64,000 bases of DNA from assembly GCA_002415785.1 (NCBI GenBank), contig DIAJ01000015.1:16566-80565 (forward strand), in the 5' to 3' direction. The translations under genes and the position numbers were made by a program. The stretch's first letter is position 1. Each line of letters begins with the position of its first letter. Below, in pieces: positions 45,297 to 53,717 of the stretch. The notes under the pieces were generated by a model. It was given only the letters and a program-made list of their open reading frames with translations. It searched no databases and had not been told where the DNA came from. Source of the DNA: Flavobacteriales bacterium UBA5081 (lineage in GTDB: Bacteria; Bacteroidota; Bacteroidia; Flavobacteriales_E; Vicingaceae).

Positions 45297-45402
45297 AAGG
45301 GAAATTCAGTTTATTTAAAGATTGAATATACTTCTTTTTTTGTCAGAATTAACATTATTAACTAATATTGCACAATAAACAATTGACTTAGATTTAAAAC
45401 CA

Positions 45403-47130
45403 ATGAAAAAGCAAACTTTTAGATCATACGCATTAATTGGCTTAGCGGCAGCAACTACGGTTGCTTGTAACCCGTTAAACAATATGACCAAGAAAGCGGA
45501 GGAGATTACCTATTCAGTAACTCCTAATCCTTTGGAAATGCACGGAGATAGTATCGAAGTAAGTATTTCAGGAACTATTCCGCCAAAATTCTTTAACGCT
45601 AAAGTGTCAGTAGACATTACTCCAACACTTAACTATGGTGAGCAAGTAACAACCTTTAAAAAGTTAGTTCTTGTAGGAGAGGATTCTGAAGTAGAAGGTC
45701 AAAAAATTCCTTACGAAAAAGGAGGTAACTTCTCTTATAATGATAAAATTGCCTACCAAGAAGGTATGGATGTAGCAACACTTGACGCAGTTGGTGTTGG
45801 TAAATACAAAGGCAAAGAAAAAGAGTTTCCTGCTGAGCAAATTGCTACAGGTACAATCATTACTCCTAGCTGGGCTATGGAAGATGACATGCCTAAATTA
45901 GGAGATGATAAATTCACTAAAGTTACTCCAAAGGAGCAGCAAGCTATTATTAATTATTTAGTAAACAGTCCTGCTGTTCGCTCTTCTGAGTTGAGAGATG
46001 AAGATATGAAAGAATTAGCTGCTTGGATAAAAGAGTGGGCTGATCATCCAATGTTCAACTTTAAAGGTGTTGATGTAGTAGCTTATGCTTCTCCTGAAGG
46101 TGAAATGTCTTTAAACGAAAATTTAGCAGACCAAAGAGCAAAGTCCGGAGCAAATGCTGCTAAAAGTATGTTGAGAAGAAATCGTGTGAAAGATGCTTCA
46201 AACAATGATTTTTACAATACTGTTGGTAAAGGTGAAGATTGGGATGGCTTTAAGCAAGCAATGCAAGCTTCTGACATTAAAGACAAGGATTTAATCTTAC
46301 GTGTTCTTGAAATGTATGAAGATAAGTCGAAGCGCGAAGAAGAAATCAGAAACTTAGCAGAAACTTTTGAAGTAATTAAAGAGAAAATTCTTCCTGATTT
46401 GAGAAGATCTATCGTTACAGTTAAGGGTGAAAAAGTGAGTTTCTCTGATGAAAAAATTAAAGAATACGCAAAATCAAACCCTGATACACTTTCAACTGAA
46501 GAGTTGCTTTACGCAGCAACTATGACAGAAGATTTAGATGAGAAGTTGAGCATTTACCAAACTTATTCTAAACTTCATGCTGAAGATTGGAGAGGTCCAA
46601 ACAACGTTGGATATGTTTACGTAATGCAAAACAAAATGGAAGAAGCTAAAGCTGAGTTTGACAAAGCAAATAGCTTAAGCCCTAACAATGCCGTTGTTAT
46701 GAACAATATGGGTGTTTATGAGCGCTCTAAAGGTAACAACGAAAAAGCCATGGAATACTATGAGATGGCCGAAGGTGCTAGTCCTGAAGTTGGAAACAAC
46801 ATGGGTTATTTGCAAATGCTAGCCGGCGACTACGAATCTGCTGTATCAAACTACGGAGATGTGAAGACATTTAATGCTGCTTTAGCACAAACTTTGAATA
46901 AAGATTATCAAACAGCTTTACAAACAATCGACGCTTCTCCGGCAGCTGATGAAGCAGCAGGATACTATTTGAAAGCGGTAATTGGAGCAAGACAAAATGA
47001 TCAAAATATGGTAGTAAGCAATTTAAAGTCTGCTATTGCTAAAGACTCTTCATTAAAAGAGAAAGCAAAAAGAGATGCAGAGTTTACAGCTTACAAAGAC
47101 AATGCAGAGTTTCAGGCTGCAGTAAACTAA
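45403..47130 (+). CDS. TPR lipoprotein with an OmpA-like segment
   Basis: 575 residues with a lipoprotein signal (IGLAAATTVACNPL; lipobox VAC). The N-terminal 200 residues are probably beta-rich (PNPLEMHGDSIEVSISGTIP). Near residue 227 is VDVVAYASPEGEMSLNENLA followed by DQRAKSGANAAKSML, which resembles the peptidoglycan-binding OmpA-like fold. Then come GEDWDGFKQAM and LPDLRRSIVTVKGE, also seen in Bacteroides envelope proteins with this YASPEG module. Residues about 400-480 contain TPR-like repeats (GYVYVMQNKMEEAKAEFDKA, GVYERSKGNNEKAMEYYEMA). It is likely anchored in the outer membrane facing the periplasm; the role is unknown. Confidence 0.8.
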   Translation: MKKQTFRSYALIGLAAATTVACNPLNNMTKKAEEITYSVTPNPLEMHGDSIEVSISGTIPPKFFNAKVSVDITPTLNYGEQVTTFKKLVLVGEDSEVEGQKIPYEKGGNFSYNDKIAYQEGMDVATLDAVGVGKYKGKEKEFPAEQIATGTIITPSWAMEDDMPKLGDDKFTKVTPKEQQAIINYLVNSPAVRSSELRDEDMKELAAWIKEWADHPMFNFKGVDVVAYASPEGEMSLNENLADQRAKSGANAAKSMLRRNRVKDASNNDFYNTVGKGEDWDGFKQAMQASDIKDKDLILRVLEMYEDKSKREEEIRNLAETFEVIKEKILPDLRRSIVTVKGEKVSFSDEKIKEYAKSNPDTLSTEELLYAATMTEDLDEKLSIYQTYSKLHAEDWRGPNNVGYVYVMQNKMEEAKAEFDKANSLSPNNAVVMNNMGVYERSKGNNEKAMEYYEMAEGASPEVGNNMGYLQMLAGDYESAVSNYGDVKTFNAALAQTLNKDYQTALQTIDASPAADEAAGYYLKAVIGARQNDQNMVVSNLKSAIAKDSSLKEKAKRDAEFTAYKDNAEFQAAVN

Positions 47131-47165
47131 GTTAAATTGAAATATCGAGTCTTAAGACTCTCATG

Positions 47166-47196
47166 AAAAACCCTCGAAGAAATTCGAGGGTTTTTT
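47166..47196. terminator. Bidirectional terminator after the TPR lipoprotein
   Basis: CCCTCGAA (47171-47178), GAAA loop, TTCGAGGG (47183-47190) with six T after and five A before: a perfect 8-bp stem with a stable tetraloop, usable from both strands. It separates the plus-strand lipoprotein gene from the minus-strand toxin gene. Confidence 0.93.
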
Positions 47197-47214
47197 AATA
47201 TAGGATAGTCCCCT

Positions 47215-47598
47215 TTACCAAACCGCCCAATTAGAATTTTTTAAAATGTCCCGGTCTTTGCTTATCAAATAACTTTCTCTCAAAGTAGCATGAGCGACAA
47301 TCAATCGATCAAAAGGGTCATTCGTGAAGTCGATTAACATACTTTTAGTAATTAAGCTACCAAAGTCAATGGGGTCTTCGTCAAAGTAAAAGTCTTTCTT
47401 CAGTGAACTAAGAATTGTAAAAGGATCAATAATTCTACCTTTTCGAAATAGCATCATTAGTTCCAAGCGAACTATTGGTGAGATGCGCATATACGACTCA
47501 TTCATTAACTGAAGTGACTTTTGACCAAAGATTTTCTTTCCCTTGTATAGCCAAACGACGGCATGAGTATCCAAAAAAACTATTTTTCGCTTAACCAT
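47215..47598 (-). CDS. PIN-domain (VapC family) toxin
   Basis: Presumed ribonuclease toxin of 127 residues from MVKRKIVFLDTHAVVWLYKG (ATG at 47598; an ATG at 47619 would add seven residues). PIN acidic residues: Asp in FLDTHA, Glu in IVRLELMMLF, Asp in TNDPFDRLIVAHA, and Asp in ISKDRDIL. The start lies inside the end of the antitoxin gene (overlap 19 bases). Toxicity is inferred from the family. Confidence 0.9.
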   Translation of the reverse strand: MVKRKIVFLDTHAVVWLYKGKKIFGQKSLQLMNESYMRISPIVRLELMMLFRKGRIIDPFTILSSLKKDFYFDEDPIDFGSLITKSMLIDFTNDPFDRLIVAHATLRESYLISKDRDILKNSNWAVW

Positions 47599-47852
47599 TC
47601 GTCCCATTTTTTCTCCCAATTGGCTTCCCAGTTTTCATCAAGCGCTTGCAGCTTTTGCTCATTTAATTCGGTTTTTGTTTCATTCACTTCATTCATTCTG
47701 CTATCCATTATCTGGTAAATGTCTTTGCGTTTTTTTTCGCTAATGACTAACTCTCTTCCTTTTCTTTCGATAATAATCGGCTCGCCGCTTTCCAGCACTT
47801 GGTCGAGCAGTTGGTAGAGATTTTTTCTTAATGCAGTTGGATTTATTCTCAC
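47580..47852 (-). CDS. Phd/YefM-like antitoxin
   Basis: 90 residues from a GTG at 47852. The N-terminal part (MRINPTALRKNLYQLLDQVL, then ESGEPIIIERKGRELVI) matches the Phd/YefM DNA-binding fold. The C-terminal half is acidic and tryptophan-rich (ALDENWEANWEKKWDEWLSE), the likely toxin-binding tail. It precedes and overlaps the VapC gene. A repeat operator lies directly upstream. Confidence 0.85.
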   Translation of the reverse strand: MRINPTALRKNLYQLLDQVLESGEPIIIERKGRELVISEKKRKDIYQIMDSRMNEVNETKTELNEQKLQALDENWEANWEKKWDEWLSEK

Positions 47853-47856
47853 AGCG

Positions 47857-47886
47857 TACGTAAAATTTATGTAAAAGTACGTAATT
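47857..47886 (-). promoter_or_regulatory. Phased TAYGTAA repeats, candidate operator of the vapC module
   Basis: TACGTAAAA (47857-47865), TATGTAAAA (47868-47876) and TACGTAATT (47878-47886) are three direct repeats spaced 11 and 10 bases apart, one helical turn. The first begins 5 bases upstream of the GTG. A minus-strand -7-like TACTTTTA lies among them. Such phased sites fit cooperative binding of the Phd-like antitoxin (autoregulation). Confidence 0.6.
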
Positions 47887-48055
47887 TGTTTTTCTGCAGA
47901 AATTGTATATTGAATTACTTTTCCGATTTAATGTGACCCATTATCTTCTTTTTTAAGATCCACTTTCCATTAGACATTTGCGATTTGAAATTTTTTCATA
48001 GAGACTGAGAGCTCAAAGGAGAATGACTAATCAGTTTTTTATACTTCGATGGATA

Positions 48056-48086
48056 TTGCTTCTCCATTACGAAAATGTTAACTTTG
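48056..48086 (+). promoter_or_regulatory. Promoter of the icmF-type gene
   Basis: TTG (48056-48058), 20 bases, TAACTTTG (48079-48086), 21 bases before the ATG: an exact Bacteroidota promoter pattern. Confidence 0.75.
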
Positions 48087-48107
48087 CACTCCTAAAAATC
48101 AAGACAG

Positions 48108-51100
48108 ATGAAGCAATCAGCTCCTTATAAACCCCAAAATAAAATTAGAATTGTAACTGCCGCCTCTTTATTCGACGGTCACGATGCTGCGATTAATGTG
48201 ATGCGCAGAATTATTCAGGCTACCGGTGTTGAGGTGATTCACTTGGGTCACGACCGATCAGTGCAGGAGGTAGTGGACACCGCCATTCAAGAGGATGCCA
48301 ATGCCATTGCTATGACTTCCTACCAAGGTGGGCACACGGAGTATTTCAAATACATGAAAGATTTATTGGAGGAAAAAGGAGCCGGTCACATCAAGATTTT
48401 TGGCGGTGGCGGCGGAGTAATTCTCCCTGAAGAAATTAAGGAGCTTCACGAATATGGAATTACCAGAATTTACTCTCCGGATGATGGTAGAGAGCTTGGT
48501 TTGCAAGGCATGATCAACGACTTGGTAGAGCAAAGTGATTTTCCAACAGGAAAAGATATAAAGGAGGAGACTACAAAAATCAAAACAAAGGATTCCTCTG
48601 CGATTGCACGATTAATTTCAGCAGCGGAAAACTATCCTGAAGAAGCTGAAAGTCAGTTGGAAGAAATTCACCAAATGGCGGAGAAAGTTAAAACGCCAAT
48701 CTTGGGAATTACAGGTACAGGTGGTGCAGGAAAATCATCTTTGGTCGATGAGTTAATTCGTCGATTTTTAATTGACTTTCCTGAGAAAACATTGGGAGTT
48801 ATATCGGTTGATCCTTCTAAAAGAAAAACCGGAGGGGCTTTGTTGGGAGATAGAATACGCATGAATTCATTGCGCAGCGACCGCGTTTATATGCGTTCCT
48901 TGGCTACTCGTCAGAGTAATTTAGCCTTGTCGAAGCATGTGAAAGAGGCAGTGTCAATTTTAAAAGCCGCCGAATTTGATTTAATTATTTTGGAAACTTC
49001 CGGAATCGGTCAGTCTGATACAGAAATTACAGATCACTCCGATTTGAGTATGTATGTAATGACGCCGGAATTTGGAGCGGCTACACAGTTAGAGAAAATC
49101 GACATGTTGGATTTCGCCGATGTAGTAGCGATAAATAAATTTGATAAGCGAGGTGCTTTAGATGCGATTCGAGATGTACGCAAACAGTTTAAGCGCAATC
49201 ATCAGTTGTTTGAAGCCAAGGACGAGGACTTGCCGGTTTATGGAACCATAGCTTCTCAGTTTAACGATCCGGGGACTAACCGTCTCTACAAGCACTTAAT
49301 GGACATTATTGTTGAACGAACGGGAGTGGATTTGAAAAGTACTTTTGAGATATCAGATGAGATGTCTGAAAAAGTATTTATCATTCCGCCAAAGCGCGTA
49401 CGTTACCTTGCTGAAATTGCAGAGAGTAATCGTTCCTACGATCAATGGTCGGAAGAGCAAGCCGAGGTGGCTCAGCAACTTTACAGCTTGCAAAAGTCGA
49501 TGGGTACAATCAAAGAAATGGAGGTGGAAGACAAAGATCGTTTGTTGAAAAACCTTCAGGAGTCCTTTGAAAAAGTAAAACTCAACTTAGACCCTAAAAA
49601 CCTAAAGTTGATTGAAGAATGGCCGGAAAAGCAGAAAAAATACAGCGACGAAATTTATACCTTTAAGGTTAGGGATAAAGAAATTAAGATGGAAACGCAT
49701 ACGGAGTCATTGTCGCATACGCAGATTCCGAAAGTGGCACTTCCAAAATACAAGGCTTGGGGCGATTTGCTGCAGTGGAACTTACAAGAAAATGTTCCGG
49801 GAGAGTTTCCTTACACAGCAGGACTTTTCCCTTTTAAACGCAAAGGTGAAGATCCTACGAGAATGTTTGCCGGAGAAGGTGGACCGGAGCGAACAAACCG
49901 TCGTTTCCACTATGTTTCTATGGATTTGCCGGCAAAGCGTTTGTCAACGGCATTCGACTCAGTTACTTTGTATGGTCAAGACCCTGCCTACCGACCTGAT
50001 ATTTACGGTAAAATTGGAAATGCCGGAGTGTCAATTTGTTGTTTAGATGACGCTAAAAAGCTTTATTCAGGATTTAATTTGGCGGATCCAATGACTTCCG
50101 TTTCTATGACCATTAACGGTCCTGCACCAATGTTGCTTGGCTTTTTTATGAATGCAGCCATTGATCAGCAATGTGAGATTTACATCAAAGAGAAAGGCTT
50201 AGAAAAAGAAGTTGAAGCGAAAATTGAAAAAATATATAAAGAAAAAGGTGTTGAGCGTCCTCGTTACCAAGGAGAATTGCCTGAAGGTAACAATGGTTTG
50301 GGCTTGATGTTATTAGGCGTAACCGGTGATCAGGTATTGAAGAGCTCGGTTTATGAAAAGATAAAAAAAGAAACCATTGCGGTGGTTCGTGGAACGGTAC
50401 AAGCCGATATATTAAAAGAGGATCAAGCGCAGAACACTTGTATTTTCTCTACTGAATTTGCCCTGCGTTTAATGGGCGATGTTCAAGAGTATTTCATCGA
50501 AAATGCTGTGCGTAACTTTTATTCGGTCTCCATTTCCGGTTATCATATCGCAGAGGCAGGAGCCAACCCAATTACGCAGTTGGCCTTCACCTTGGCAAAT
50601 GGGTTCACTTATGTAGAGTATTACTTGAGTCGAGGAATGGACATTAATAAATTTGGTCCTAATTTATCCTTTTTCTTCTCCAATGGAATTGACCCTGAAT
50701 ATGCAGTTATTGGTAGAGTTGCCAGAAGAATTTGGGCAAAAGCCTTAAAGCTGAAGTATGGGGCTAACTCCAGAGCACAAATGTTGAAGTATCACATTCA
50801 AACTTCGGGACGTTCATTGCATGCACAAGAGATTGACTTTAATGATATACGAACTACTTTGCAAGCCCTGTATGCGATTTATGATAATTGTAATTCGCTG
50901 CATACTAACGCTTACGATGAGGCAATTACAACTCCGACTGAAGAGTCAGTTCGTCGCGCCATGGCCATTCAGTTGATTATTAACCGAGAATTAGGTTTGG
51001 CAAAAAATGAAAATCCAATACAAGGTTCTTTCATTATTGAAGAGCTAACTGATTTAGTGGAAGAAGCTGTTTTAGCTGAATTTGACCGAATCACTGAAAG

Positions 51101-51488
51101 GGGAGGAGTGCTTGGAGCCATGGAAACCATGTATCAGCGTAGCAAGATACAGGAAGAAAGCTTGTATTACGAAAACCTAAAACACAGCGGAGAGTATCCA
51201 ATTATTGGAGTCAATACTTTCTTGAGTTCTAAAGGTTCGCCTACAGTAACGCCCGGAGAAGTAATTCGCGCGACTAAAGAGGAGAAAGAGTACCAGATTG
51301 AGATGCTGAAAAACTTGCATAAAGGCAATGAAAATACAGCTGAAGAAAAGCTAAACGAAATTCAGCGGGTGGCCATTGAAAACGGCAATATGTTCGAAGC
51401 TTTGATGGAAGTGACAAAATACTGCTCTTTGGGGCAAATTACCGATGCGCTTTTTGAAGTAGGAGGTCAGTATAGAAGGAATATGTGA
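48108..51488 (+). CDS. icmF: Fused isobutyryl-CoA mutase (IcmF type), B12-dependent
   Basis: 1126 residues in the IcmF order, carrying on one chain the coenzyme-binding, chaperone and catalytic parts of an adenosylcobalamin acyl-CoA mutase. Residues about 10-145: B12-binding domain with SLFDGHDAAINVMRRI and the glycine run IKIFGGGGGVILPEE. Residues about 195-430: MeaB-like G-protein with P-loop GTGGAGKSSLVDEL near 201 and NKFDKRGA near 343. Residues about 560-1126: mutase barrel with FPYTAGLFPFKRKGEDPTRM, FAGEGGPERTNRRFHY and QTSGRSLHAQEIDFNDIRT. It is predicted to interconvert isobutyryl-CoA and n-butyryl-CoA, or related branched CoAs. The GTPase probably loads and protects the cofactor. Methylmalonyl-CoA mutase proper is a different arrangement. 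Confidence 0.94.
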   Translation: MKQSAPYKPQNKIRIVTAASLFDGHDAAINVMRRIIQATGVEVIHLGHDRSVQEVVDTAIQEDANAIAMTSYQGGHTEYFKYMKDLLEEKGAGHIKIFGGGGGVILPEEIKELHEYGITRIYSPDDGRELGLQGMINDLVEQSDFPTGKDIKEETTKIKTKDSSAIARLISAAENYPEEAESQLEEIHQMAEKVKTPILGITGTGGAGKSSLVDELIRRFLIDFPEKTLGVISVDPSKRKTGGALLGDRIRMNSLRSDRVYMRSLATRQSNLALSKHVKEAVSILKAAEFDLIILETSGIGQSDTEITDHSDLSMYVMTPEFGAATQLEKIDMLDFADVVAINKFDKRGALDAIRDVRKQFKRNHQLFEAKDEDLPVYGTIASQFNDPGTNRLYKHLMDIIVERTGVDLKSTFEISDEMSEKVFIIPPKRVRYLAEIAESNRSYDQWSEEQAEVAQQLYSLQKSMGTIKEMEVEDKDRLLKNLQESFEKVKLNLDPKNLKLIEEWPEKQKKYSDEIYTFKVRDKEIKMETHTESLSHTQIPKVALPKYKAWGDLLQWNLQENVPGEFPYTAGLFPFKRKGEDPTRMFAGEGGPERTNRRFHYVSMDLPAKRLSTAFDSVTLYGQDPAYRPDIYGKIGNAGVSICCLDDAKKLYSGFNLADPMTSVSMTINGPAPMLLGFFMNAAIDQQCEIYIKEKGLEKEVEAKIEKIYKEKGVERPRYQGELPEGNNGLGLMLLGVTGDQVLKSSVYEKIKKETIAVVRGTVQADILKEDQAQNTCIFSTEFALRLMGDVQEYFIENAVRNFYSVSISGYHIAEAGANPITQLAFTLANGFTYVEYYLSRGMDINKFGPNLSFFFSNGIDPEYAVIGRVARRIWAKALKLKYGANSRAQMLKYHIQTSGRSLHAQEIDFNDIRTTLQALYAIYDNCNSLHTNAYDEAITTPTEESVRRAMAIQLIINRELGLAKNENPIQGSFIIEELTDLVEEAVLAEFDRITERGGVLGAMETMYQRSKIQEESLYYENLKHSGEYPIIGVNTFLSSKGSPTVTPGEVIRATKEEKEYQIEMLKNLHKGNENTAEEKLNEIQRVAIENGNMFEALMEVTKYCSLGQITDALFEVGGQYRRNM

Positions 51489-52827
51489 TGTTGGGTTTAG
51501 ATTTTTAGATGCAAGATTGCTGCGCTGCAAGAGTCAAGATGATTAACAATTGACAAATACTTTACAGCGAGTCGTTATACTTCAACAATATGTCCTACCG
51601 GAGGCGGCTTGTACAACACGAAAGCACCTAAGAGCGACGTGTCATGTTTGAACGAAAATATCTCCCGGAGACGCGTCACCCTGAACTAGTTTCAGGGTCT
51701 GTTTATGGCTTGGAAGATTATTCTATAGAACATAGGTCTAGGTTGCTTCAGATCCTGAAATACCTCTCGGCTTTGCTCGGGACTGCGAATTAAGGATGAC
51801 GCATTTCTATACAAATATTTCGTTTAGGATGAGCGTCTTCATTTGAAATTTTCGATTTGATTTTTTTTTCAACCGCAGAGGCGCTGAACCTGTTCCGATT
51901 TTTCGGAAGCCCGCAAAGGGTTTGTTAAGAGAAGTTCCGTTTTTAAATTCAGAAGTTGTTGCAATCCTAGACTCCCAACTTGACATTTGAAATTTACGAT
52001 TTGAAATTCCTCTATAGTCTTAACTCTAACGTCTAATCTCTTTAAATTAACATTAAGGCATTAAGAAAATTAAGGCTTTCATTAAGGGGTAGATTAGAAC
52101 GCTCCTGCCTGCTGCAAGCAGGGATGACACTGATTGGGCTGATTTTCGCGGATGGTTTTTTTGTAAATAGAAGAACTTGGTTGAAGGTGAGTTTTTTAAA
52201 AACCGATTCTTAGTTTTTCACTCTTCATTCAAAACTTGACATTTGAAATTTGCGACTTGATTTTTTAACCGCAAAGCCGCTAAGCCCGCAAAGATTTTGT
52301 TAAGAGAAATTCCGTTTTAAAATACTAAAGTTGTTGTAATCCTAGATTCAAAACTTGACATTTGACATTTGCGATTTGAAATTCCTCTAAACTCTAAATC
52401 TTGTCTCTTGCTTCTTGACTCTTGCATCTAAACCAGATAGAACGCTCCTGCCTGCTGCAAGCAGGGATGACACTGATTGGGCTGATTTACGTGGATGGGT
52501 TTTTTTGTAAATAGAAGAACTTGTTGAAGGTGAGTTTTTTAAAAACCGATTCTTAATTTTTCACTCTTCATTCAAAACTTGACATTTGCGACTTGAAATT
52601 CCTCTAAGCTCTAAATCATGTCACTATCATCTAGACCTAATAGAACGCTCTTGCCTACTGCAAGCAGGAATTACGCTGATCTAGCAGATTTACGCGGATT
52701 TTATATGTAAACTTAAAACTCTAGTCGATTCTAAAAACCAATTCTTAATTCTTAATTCAGAATTCAAAACTTGACATTTGAAATTTGCGACTTGAAACTC
52801 CTCAAAACTCTATGGTCTAAAATCTAA
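51489..52827. repeat. 1.3-kb gene-free block of degenerate intergenic repeats
   Basis: No credible gene. Several repeat families are interleaved. AGAACGCTCCTGCCTGCTGC (ending in an imperfect CCTGC...GCAGG palindrome) occurs at 52096, 52439 and, degenerate, 52642; the first two share about 150 following bases. ACTTGACATTTG followed by a CGACTTGA/CGATTTGA-like end occurs near 51978, 52233, 52353, 52577 and 52769. AACCGCA(A/G)AG plus CCCGCAAAG occurs near 51875 and 52268. A CCTGAA/TTCAGG palindrome is at about 51670-51700. These are decayed dispersed Bacteroidota repeats that recombine and spread between genes; no transposase is seen. Confidence 0.75.
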
Positions 52828-53391
52828 CTAGTCTTCCCCTAACATCCCTTCCATTAAATCTTCATCAGCAGGTTCATCGCAAAACCAGATTCCGAAAAGT
52901 GCTTTTTTGAATTCTAAGCCTTTAATAGCCGGCATTTTTTTGCCATTTTTGCTCACGACAATGCCAACTCCTTTTTGATAAGCGATGACGTAATGATCGC
53001 CTTTATTGATTTCTTCTTTAAAAAAACTTTTGAAGGTTTCAATTTTGTCTTTTAATGGAGCAGTGTTTCCTTTTGTAGAGTTTTTAAAGCCTTCATTAAC
53101 GGCATCAATCATTTTTTGAGAAGTAATCATGGATGAAACAATGTCTAGTGTAATGGCCATCGTTTCATCATCGTTCATCACAGAATTTCTGTCTTTGCCG
53201 GTGTTTTTCAAGTAAAGGGATCCAACATAAAGGTCTAAAAAGAATTTTTCACGAATACCTGCACCATTAAAGTTTAAGGTTTCTTCACCTATTTTAATTG
53301 TTTTGGCTGGAGTAACTCCCGAAATTTCTTCTTGTGAAAAGCCAAGTTGTGAGATGGTAAAAATGCTCAGTAATAAAAGTATCTTTTTCAT
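52828..53391 (-). CDS. Chalcone isomerase-like secreted protein
   Basis: 187 residues with a signal peptide (KKILLLLSIFTISQLGFSQ). The mature protein matches the chalcone-isomerase-like fold found in bacteria: LNFNGAGIREKFFLDLYVGS then LYLKNTG, ITLDIVSSMITSQKMIDAVN, and GVGIVVSKNGKKM then FKKALFGIWFCDEPADE. It is periplasmic, possibly binding a fatty-acid-like ligand; no flavonoid role is expected. Single gene after the repeat block. Confidence 0.88.
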   Translation of the reverse strand: MKKILLLLSIFTISQLGFSQEEISGVTPAKTIKIGEETLNFNGAGIREKFFLDLYVGSLYLKNTGKDRNSVMNDDETMAITLDIVSSMITSQKMIDAVNEGFKNSTKGNTAPLKDKIETFKSFFKEEINKGDHYVIAYQKGVGIVVSKNGKKMPAIKGLEFKKALFGIWFCDEPADEDLMEGMLGED

Positions 53392-53717
53392 GATAAAATT
53401 TTTGATGAATTTAAAGAAAAATTCTCAATCTTACTTTTCAATTTCTGTACCTAGACTTTTAAAACATAAAGTCACCATAAAAGTTTTTCTTTTTTAGCAT
53501 AAATTATTAGTTTGTAAGTGAAGTTATATAATCTTTAATATTGTGATGGATTGAGTTTTTAATTTAATTCGCTTATAGTGTAAGTATCTGTTATTTATTG
53601 TTTTAAGTTTTTTGAGGCCTAGGACTTATTTTTTCATTTTTAGCAATCTCTCCAATTAGCTCAACTTGTGAGCCATAAAATTTATATTTACACTTTCTTT
53701 TTAGAGCTGTATAAAAA
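53392..53717. other. A+T-rich gene-free gap
   Basis: 326 bases between divergent genes. I see no reading frame, RNA or clear hairpin; an oriented promoter consensus for the glycosyltransferase could not be picked with confidence. Confidence 0.5.

Noticed and set aside
49345..50046. Alternative frames of 67 and 144 residues inside icmF
   Set aside because: The main frame carries conserved mutase motifs across this stretch; the others are rich in Arg/Cys and have no family match.
51489..52827. Insertion sequence or prophage remnant
   Set aside because: No transposase, integrase or terminal inverted repeats with target duplication were seen; only short degenerate repeats.
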